A DNA stretch of 64,000 nt, taken from NCBI GenBank assembly GCA_910579775.1, contig CAJTUE010000001.1, positions 1 through 64,000 of the forward strand, in the 5' to 3' direction. The notes below the pieces were generated by a model, which saw nothing but the letters and a program-made list of their open reading frames with translations, ran no database searches and was not told where the DNA came from. Source of the DNA: an uncultured Oscillospiraceae bacterium. GTDB lineage: Bacteria; Bacillota; Clostridia; Oscillospirales; Oscillospiraceae. Shown piece by piece: positions 63,301-64,000 of this stretch; the stretch's first letter is position 1; each line of letters starts with the position of its first letter. A program made the position numbers and the translations under genes.

Positions 63301-64000
63301 GATTACTTTACCCTCATTTACGAGGACGCCGCCGATGTTTGGGACAAGTACAACATTCCTTCCCAGTGGCGCGAGCTGCCTGAAGCAGAAGAGAGCTACC
63401 GGATCTGGCGTTGCCAAGCCGGTCACACTTGGATCGCTCCCTATGATGGAGCTGAGGATGTGCCCACCCCTGAGGTAAAGCTTTTGACCGACGAAAACGG
63501 GAAGCCTATCACGAATATCGTAGACGTAGCGGCGGGGGCAGATCATATGCTGGCCCTGACGGTTGACGGCGAGTTGTATACTGCCGGTGCGAATACCCGC
63601 GGTGAGTTGGGGCAGGATACCACAAAACAGATCGGTACAGCTGTGAAGGTCAAGGGATTCAAGGGCCGTGACTATCTGGAGCATGTGGTGGACATGGAGG
63701 CGGGCGAGGCCTTCTCCGTGGCTCTGCTGGGCAACGGCAGCGTGTACACCTGGGGCGACAACAGCTATGGACAGCTGGGCAGTGAGTTGGTCGCCACCAC
63801 TCCTGTCACTGACGCCGACGGCAACGTGACCATTGCCAATTATTCCACCACGCCTGTTCAGGTGAACTCCGGCGAATATTCTGTGGATCACAATGCACAA
63901 TTCCGCGTCCTTTCAGGGGTGTATATGGTCTCTGCGGGGCGTCACCATGTGGTGAGTGTGGCGATGGAGAACGATTGGAATGAGACCATTAACGGCGACA
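48316..64000 (+). CDS. Giant secreted protein with RCC1 beta-propellers (partial; runs off the window)
   Basis: The frame is open from ATG 48316 (AAAGGGGTGAGGGG upstream) to the last base: at least 5,228 residues with no stop found in this frame. A signal peptide ends near residue 40 (TTAVAAGIGAST). Residues about 45-340 are beta-rich; about 340-700 are acidic, low-complexity and rich in E, D, P and K. From about 740 onward Ig-like stretches (BIG2-type, VLDPRVAEINGTGIVT) alternate with groups of RCC1-like blades of the form VYAWGDNTYGQLG. Twenty-eight blades fall into four groups of seven, and a fifth group starts at residue 4582. RCC1 propellers usually mediate binding. The cell-wall anchor, if any, lies beyond the window. 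An adhesin or surface scaffold is the likeliest role, by inference. GC is lower than in the housekeeping genes. Confidence 0.9.
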   Translation, partial: MDANISKLKLLGTRLIAGVLTASMLLSTVTTAVAAGIGASTAPDSVVEEDPNKGNIDNSNTDYEGDQTPEEEPKYSYPLVLDRYSIGFTPEQTTVRVQATVTDVRYLGALESLEEFASFFPADLDLDACEYLTEDLRQGIAQMDEDTRRSYRGEAIGKLRVTKQFVWSTIFEGYDYKDYIEIEVVDYSVRDASESMAPSISCNVNITWVGPTETVAAVRPTGGQGGGMTTLDPGSSDIQDLIGAAGSNAGSSTTKNVADEPQAIQDFLYEMYKSGGLTQENAGGYDLSYFDERLKAEGVTPGSGSMSNTTDVDLDALLNGQQTDGAQVQDTGFSLITSSDDTINNKVDGKTAETEKEEAGAEAEDSTPKQPEDDAAEPAEPAADEESKETVENTGLELNDTVPEPDPVLDEKVEPPLEETAVPLDAPGDAELAEELPEGGEQNKENDSQAGDDQAGDQAISDTKTPDDEKISSEETEKEESKNEETGDQSKGELTMEEILAQLGAGSGTAASKQEIVTQTGGVTSSFNNFEWKLTKDEEKLYGEDSVVQTAVVEPSIDSSGSVMYEVKFAVSVPSMEMSVDGTAYFFGTATVPELPGDDNTQTDVDDPKKDDDGEQKEDPADKPGEEKPDDGETPADDPNNNDVQGSYASVKDTDPTDSELAAYFNLRDQGPADKVYHVRTFLGAQGQSTTYDVSGYLKTVLEDSNWDGDTSTVLYSVLDPRVAEINGTGIVTTKREGRTAVYAMGYDDYSGKVYAVLQLEVHGRFTLSSGEAITGNAGDGYSAKLAVPMVSAGNLHSLALKADGSVWGWGSASNTNALGSANGGVLRSPAPIYLRSSNGIYTPLTGVVMVSAGLNFSLALTANGNVYAWGSNTRGQTGTGDISGRDTVQDPTMVRGPVTAEGVPADPNTDANGHLCNIVAIAAGGNHAMALAADGTVYAWGDGSYGQLGVKAEDLTYSEAGKFYYSGYPVVVKDGNGDALTGIVSIAAGGSISVALSAAGKVYTWGDNRRGQLGLNHNPSDGKDNEWFQQSAAGEVNAYKTRNGSEWNENTGFGGVVAVDAGGAASNDEHGYGHMMAIAAELNMVDGVRTDTTTVFGWGQNDRGQVGDNSPQPDSKDEENTYAILPTEVTYRDSNEYDIRTVTVSAGVDHTLSVVRERPKGSDDSRDDVYYTYGWGYDTRGQLGQSSDSGQVSSDGSGTNTSSQKRTPTKMLSENFTRDEDGNINSGELKYVTGSVGVSAGDNFSILWDEAGEVFGTGYNFVYQLGAAPTLRTMVDSKGNPMADNASVAVPVRVGYGVSQNLIYDKVWVFTTMTDEDTGETTTQLTARYAVQPETVPVQGEEGDADIAPNVASIPVSKLTQMDPTENDENLMDLNEEQFNALKAVSLQYSITLTDQQYAVVFKDGMKRYYSVGFNISERDRAVPSAKDSEMIYGYTHTEEIPNLDITDTKDHQEPWEKLSRNNAVLEPTDLKDVFTIVGIVEDAADVDINGVYAGKLKVIIEDANNFATPMIRTGENFTVALKSDGTVWAWGDNTYGQLGTGKSYDELPYAPYPMRVTGLGTRESKPVMSRLTLIKEISAGFNHALARTADGSVYAWGDNSRGQLGQNENVYSTYEVHGDTIKVEVDKAAVEKLKDTWSCYPIQVTAGASGDESGSSYLMGATSIAAGGYHSMASVGETGWVYTWGDNSKAQLGTGYKVNAIGDIRTYPDRVVRDVNGETPEMKYLTAVTEVAGGGWHSLAIGPFPYANVGGTSGSDSTYVAAWGDNTYGQLGIGPHETDEDGTRYGVAVDYMRQYSNTGEGAGILVDSVIQIGAGFYHTAVLTEGDSTRGTGGRVMLAGDYRYGQLGHAASADQTGLGYVQYATALVDDKGIDITDAVGVAAGQYHTAILRGKRAVLPDPTILGPIIESTIYTFGTNTDGQLALPATDSNGYYQDQTVDENYRIVTKPGNVAGVVTSLAAGGKHTVALTDRGEVFAWGKNESGQLGEMSLVDRDSAGQSGFDDAYIPVVSGVVNYGGNFTYPVRMETHQNGALWNRVPDAAYNDCDYKLVQNTPVKREYPLVRTVEGAAYVNEAGEAVPYYTHYDAADVVGGSYNIWSREQKPGAMWKDTGAEVKVGKGVDFTKTPAVIDFFTITFSLAETGGNSSTSSSITGEYTVGGETSVVTSGDSVWGGGKLVLHVTGRGGYVSDYNYEWVVDPAATVYTTERKDRWTVYDGKWTDSEGVEHTGGYTDGENFKDELTQSEAATVDGYFTVDSLSDQVNVECTVEHPRLFDLDVRVNLDHSPWTDSDRKLFIKSNYKTILLEKQDGKNTYTAKDVPEGTYKVWEYVDGAFEGGLLTHPEFAFEGPKTITVKNSNKTDTLDYFTLNASIVPVNGVAMAELSIHYAQYSQVDGEDRYSVYTGGSTGNATWKLIDGDKVMADAPLIITTVTTALTSGVVGSRVRSAWRNSNGGTVNIGLEKIEYQYSTTDGTTPLQIMKVVGETDLVVTMDGNVAGDENYMIPMAIRLTKNNVNWTDATAQGYELYLESLRGRTTMVGAPQRVWASYKLTHRGGGLFDTSELGGTERGGIPRDDYMVYLRYPDGTKLPVMGSQFNLTYRGYVKDTLQGAIDPAEQPLSVPVREIEYTLMAANDDGAAMTSTLTQGHVQIISGFNGAINDTEADIYSGKTSDGLIVAMPDEQAPAYNVTVLRTIDVAAKKGAAGNVSGKLVIPVNNTISVQVIGSHADEFVVRVLQTFEDPDDEVELDVGGIPLGKPLTFSTDDTINENIDDADNKPWDLATAKAITIRVVGSGESVITGGGSYGDATLSSLDDELTVTDDALLTGYNVVYTMQRPHTEAGVELMEASGGSTTLPEGGVLDAEVVVPDRELANWSGKEVKLPDLALGNYLELVTGDTVDIVGTSERYIPDYRLAYTKGGEKYYRNVTTDADGKVQPYIDLPAEEIVVGKDESGRDITEKNPERYEQVGVQEDEEGNEIPVYEDLWVNAQFEITTSNPDVVDVKGYTLIAGKQNGKATVRIYNKETHRSAMIVVHVLNVEDAVGENMEREYAYKATPMIALGEDFSVALKADGTVWTWGDNTYGQLGINNQEETFSDAPMAVRTVTDAESGLAPMIRHVVAVAAGRRHAAALTREGTVYVWGDNTFGQFALDPADYVRTNDAGDVIGYSSFSAVEADISSVLGKIVEIAAGDGFTVVRTERNTVWSWGRNDKGQLGVGYVDDVFGHDQVREQYLRELTYRTSDYSAYPSIYDELCAKLGLSGMGSRFTREVMNTGHNERVEADPYYLDSYYLYAKYLYDLVEFVELQKEALRDLANLGNYYEDESENSKLIRPLGDYRGNEVATMDEFVLALQLYDAAVSYLESAYETIAMDNPAYGEAYDHFVPLGDKKDGEPTYRTDWVLARPTYSGVKWSYEDYQIALEQYLEREKNGKLVTTGGEYGASVDDETGNKVMESEPTFNEFTWKPVQVMEGEAASKGYYLSEVMSISAGSGHVLALRSDGSLFGWGDNTYGQLGVGLDSTLVRSDNSALGATFTYRVPVRVKLGAVDGDPANQVAGEMRGYLVNVMSMSAGGNHSLALLSDGTVAAFGENTYGQIGNAVVEQATYDIKDLVEEVPGVGGQPGIEGIDAYDLMGDSIVKRQEAGAVRVRTATGELQNVLAVAAGGQSSEAIVRDGTMLGEAGGVVYAWGSNMEGQLGLDERDEDDFEGPRTAFVGHAVQVAQGDSANSNEEYKYFTRAIAIAVGGKHMAAVRADGYVWNWGSNAHGQLGNGTCDDSFRAVQAGDGESKSLILDHYEHYNEGDALLHTYNQLRPMGEENPNIVIMDEGDYLLLDMADILYSHRTGFNLISDGENTSIADRLNLVEVGVTDPSIFAAENAGGTKVKVRNTGKLGLTSVYIDYEFSKGVEGDPQTSNMMVLPVWARHRQTYDSGEPADDHNVSVSASPMVAAGAKHAVALDSSGRVWVWGDNAKGQLGLDPEKVAYVDHPVQVTNFYQYSAVRPDNTDAQLALDGGPLTFTAVAAGKDFTYALDIDGYVWAWGNNYDATGMTKLNQLGRGADSAYQGYQPMRVRMRVSRIGTLGEEKVTKEYRYFNEELHGYVTDTYVERDRIIAIAAGEGFGMALSSSGFVYSWGDNANGQMGINNRSLATSSYAKWVSKGHSPSQTNHMQEAVSIGAGSKSGGVLFSNGTFFTFGDNSYGQLGDNSDRGRYSAVKVQAGQGNTWSDGSFTGNTGMNPNDKNDYNFNKGVAIAMGANHTVAIALNITMKTPDANGKDFDVTPGLYGWGDNAKEQLGIGLNSDAKQTFAVPMVMKNAVGENLTAGVRQLSAGYAATLAQVENQTIKGNGSGFDPVQLLAFGDNAVGQLGNYNLTRGPIPSGSPVDYDNTVAREIAHELQVIDDNYHWMQKVMVTAVGGDFIVFARDTGTVFAAGSNALGQLGDYTDITSEYPVVVGRLSYESLIAWGTDHNTAPHDLTPQITLVGAEEAKFDLTKMAYLVDYGFNLLSHKPLEDIKDAQWEFTSLDESITMELSNDGSTVTFGPRDPANVKYGDTFIQVYEATTGRTLLLRVKVVPEKDEGFATSPMLVAGKNHIIALKADGTVWAWGDNAQGQLGDGTFVDRAYPVEVKNADGDPFTNVVSVAAGDNFSIVLKDVDGDLSTTDDREVYVVGGLSSITTNLIHVPSEEELTQVDRLNGPKFMKMFQADGVYQPFTYDQVANNEADGWNDVGDLTRAIEFRNANNRVPENEDADIRFGVRPGKEFTAMDYSDAAVDYAASKGWTVYYLAYYKYVNQEGDDCGIWVDIPKNCPNPHHPHSSEFMTRDVETAGVGYIGVTDITNRTKLSQLRPHADENGNPKGYEVTYQVIVDGTPTPETVVYDQLWPTDGPDKWTGKQYWVSAQFAAWERQLQIDLPTQEEIEKVNSDWPYLMIPEDSGDTVNIASVMGWTTRNVDYFTGELNCSYKSEDGERCALQGYNPADTITPVVCGNDACQLVGQDYFTLIYEDAADVWDKYNIPSQWRELPEAEESYRIWRCQAGHTWIAPYDGAEDVPTPEVKLLTDENGKPITNIVDVAAGADHMLALTVDGELYTAGANTRGELGQDTTKQIGTAVKVKGFKGRDYLEHVVDMEAGEAFSVALLGNGSVYTWGDNSYGQLGSELVATTPVTDADGNVTIANYSTTPVQVNSGEYSVDHNAQFRVLSGVYMVSAGRHHVVSVAMENDWNETINGD
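50677..52120 (+). repeat. RCC1 propeller 1 (seven blades)
   Basis: Opening signature VPMVSAGNLHSLALKADG (residue 788), then W/Y-x-WG-type blade motifs near 50734, 50914, 51127, 51328, 51601, 51829 and 52078. The first (WGSASNTNALG) and last (GTGYNFVYQLG) are degenerate. Confidence 0.8.
52843..54285 (+). repeat. RCC1 propeller 2 (seven blades)
   Basis: Opening signature TPMIRTGENFTVALKSDG (residue 1510), with blade motifs near 52900, 53098, 53362, 53602, 53827, 54049 and 54241; three read WGDNTYGQLG or WGDNSRGQLG exactly. Confidence 0.82.
57481..59625 (+). repeat. RCC1 propeller 3 (seven blades with a large helical insertion)
   Basis: Opening signature TPMIALGEDFSVALKADG (residue 3056), with blades near 57538, 57727, 57925, 58823, 59068, 59368 and 59584. 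The gap between the third and fourth is about 900 bases instead of about 220 and encodes a helix-rich insert. Confidence 0.8.
60145..61635 (+). repeat. RCC1 propeller 4 (seven blades)
   Basis: Opening signature SPMVAAGAKHAVALDSSG (residue 3944), with blades near 60205, 60421, 60703, 60889, 61162, 61378 and 61591. The second has a small insertion (WGNNYDATGMTKLNQLG). Confidence 0.8.
62059..64000 (+). repeat. RCC1 propeller 5 (incomplete at the window end)
   Basis: Opening signature SPMLVAGKNHIIALKADG (residue 4582), with clear blades near 62116, 63576 and 63742 and a degenerate one near 62308 (VYVVGGLSS). A Cys-containing insertion of about 400 residues lies between 62.35 and 63.5 kb. Confidence 0.75.

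Noticed and set aside
48316..64000. A frameshift or split of the giant gene into several genes
   Set aside because: Blade motifs sampled near 50.9, 57.5, 60.2 and 63.7 kb are all in the same frame as the ATG at 48316, and no stop was seen in that frame.

Overview
The window is chromosomal DNA of a GC-rich Gram-positive gut bacterium of the class Clostridia. Oscillospiraceae (Flavonifractor / Intestinimonas type) is my inference from three things: high GC (about 60-65 % by eye over most of the window), consensus sigma-A promoters with 17-bp spacers, and Firmicutes-type gene sets. Those sets include rplU-prp-rpmA with an N-terminally extended L27, pyruvate phosphate dikinase, DUF1836, DegV, SLH-anchored surface proteins and a split ThrE exporter. 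No species can be fixed from the sequence alone.

Layout. Positions 1-2050 are markedly AT-rich. They hold the tail of a DUF2726 protein and a 5'-broken HD phosphohydrolase, and end at the 3' half of a tRNA gene with its terminator (2130-2208). This looks like the edge of an integrated element. Positions 2232-13241 (minus strand) are a four-gene operon for surface proteins: a GH33-type sialidase with SLH repeats, a leucine-rich-repeat/SLH protein, a secreted beta-helix protein and a membrane-anchored protein. An AraC regulator (13518-14324) is transcribed divergently. Positions 14412-17192 hold an XRE membrane regulator, a CmpB-like membrane protein and an autoregulated TetR. Positions 17421-20924 are four translationally coupled genes (DUF1836, DegV, PrmA, phosphoesterase). 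They are followed by a Ca2+-type P-ATPase, ppdK, and an SGNH/MBOAT acylation pair. The minus strand then carries a truncated MATE gene, an SDR and obg, rpmA-prp-rplU, a MerR gene with a textbook MerR promoter, and rlmD. From 35.7 kb the plus strand has secA, pgeF, an orphan substrate-binding lipoprotein, purL, a two-part ThrE-like exporter, a HAD phosphatase, an SGNH lipoprotein and a DUF4358 lipoprotein.

The standout is an open frame from 48316 that runs off the end of the window: at least 5,228 residues with a signal peptide and about 31 RCC1-like blades. The blades fall into groups of exactly seven (four complete seven-bladed propellers and a fifth that has begun). Each propeller opens with a recognisable first-blade signature and follows an Ig-like or linker segment, and two propellers carry large non-blade insertions.

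How the parts relate. The first 14 kb and last 16 kb encode cell-surface functions (host-glycan cleavage, adhesion-like scaffolds). The middle 30 kb is mostly housekeeping: ribosome maturation, protein export, purine synthesis and central metabolism.
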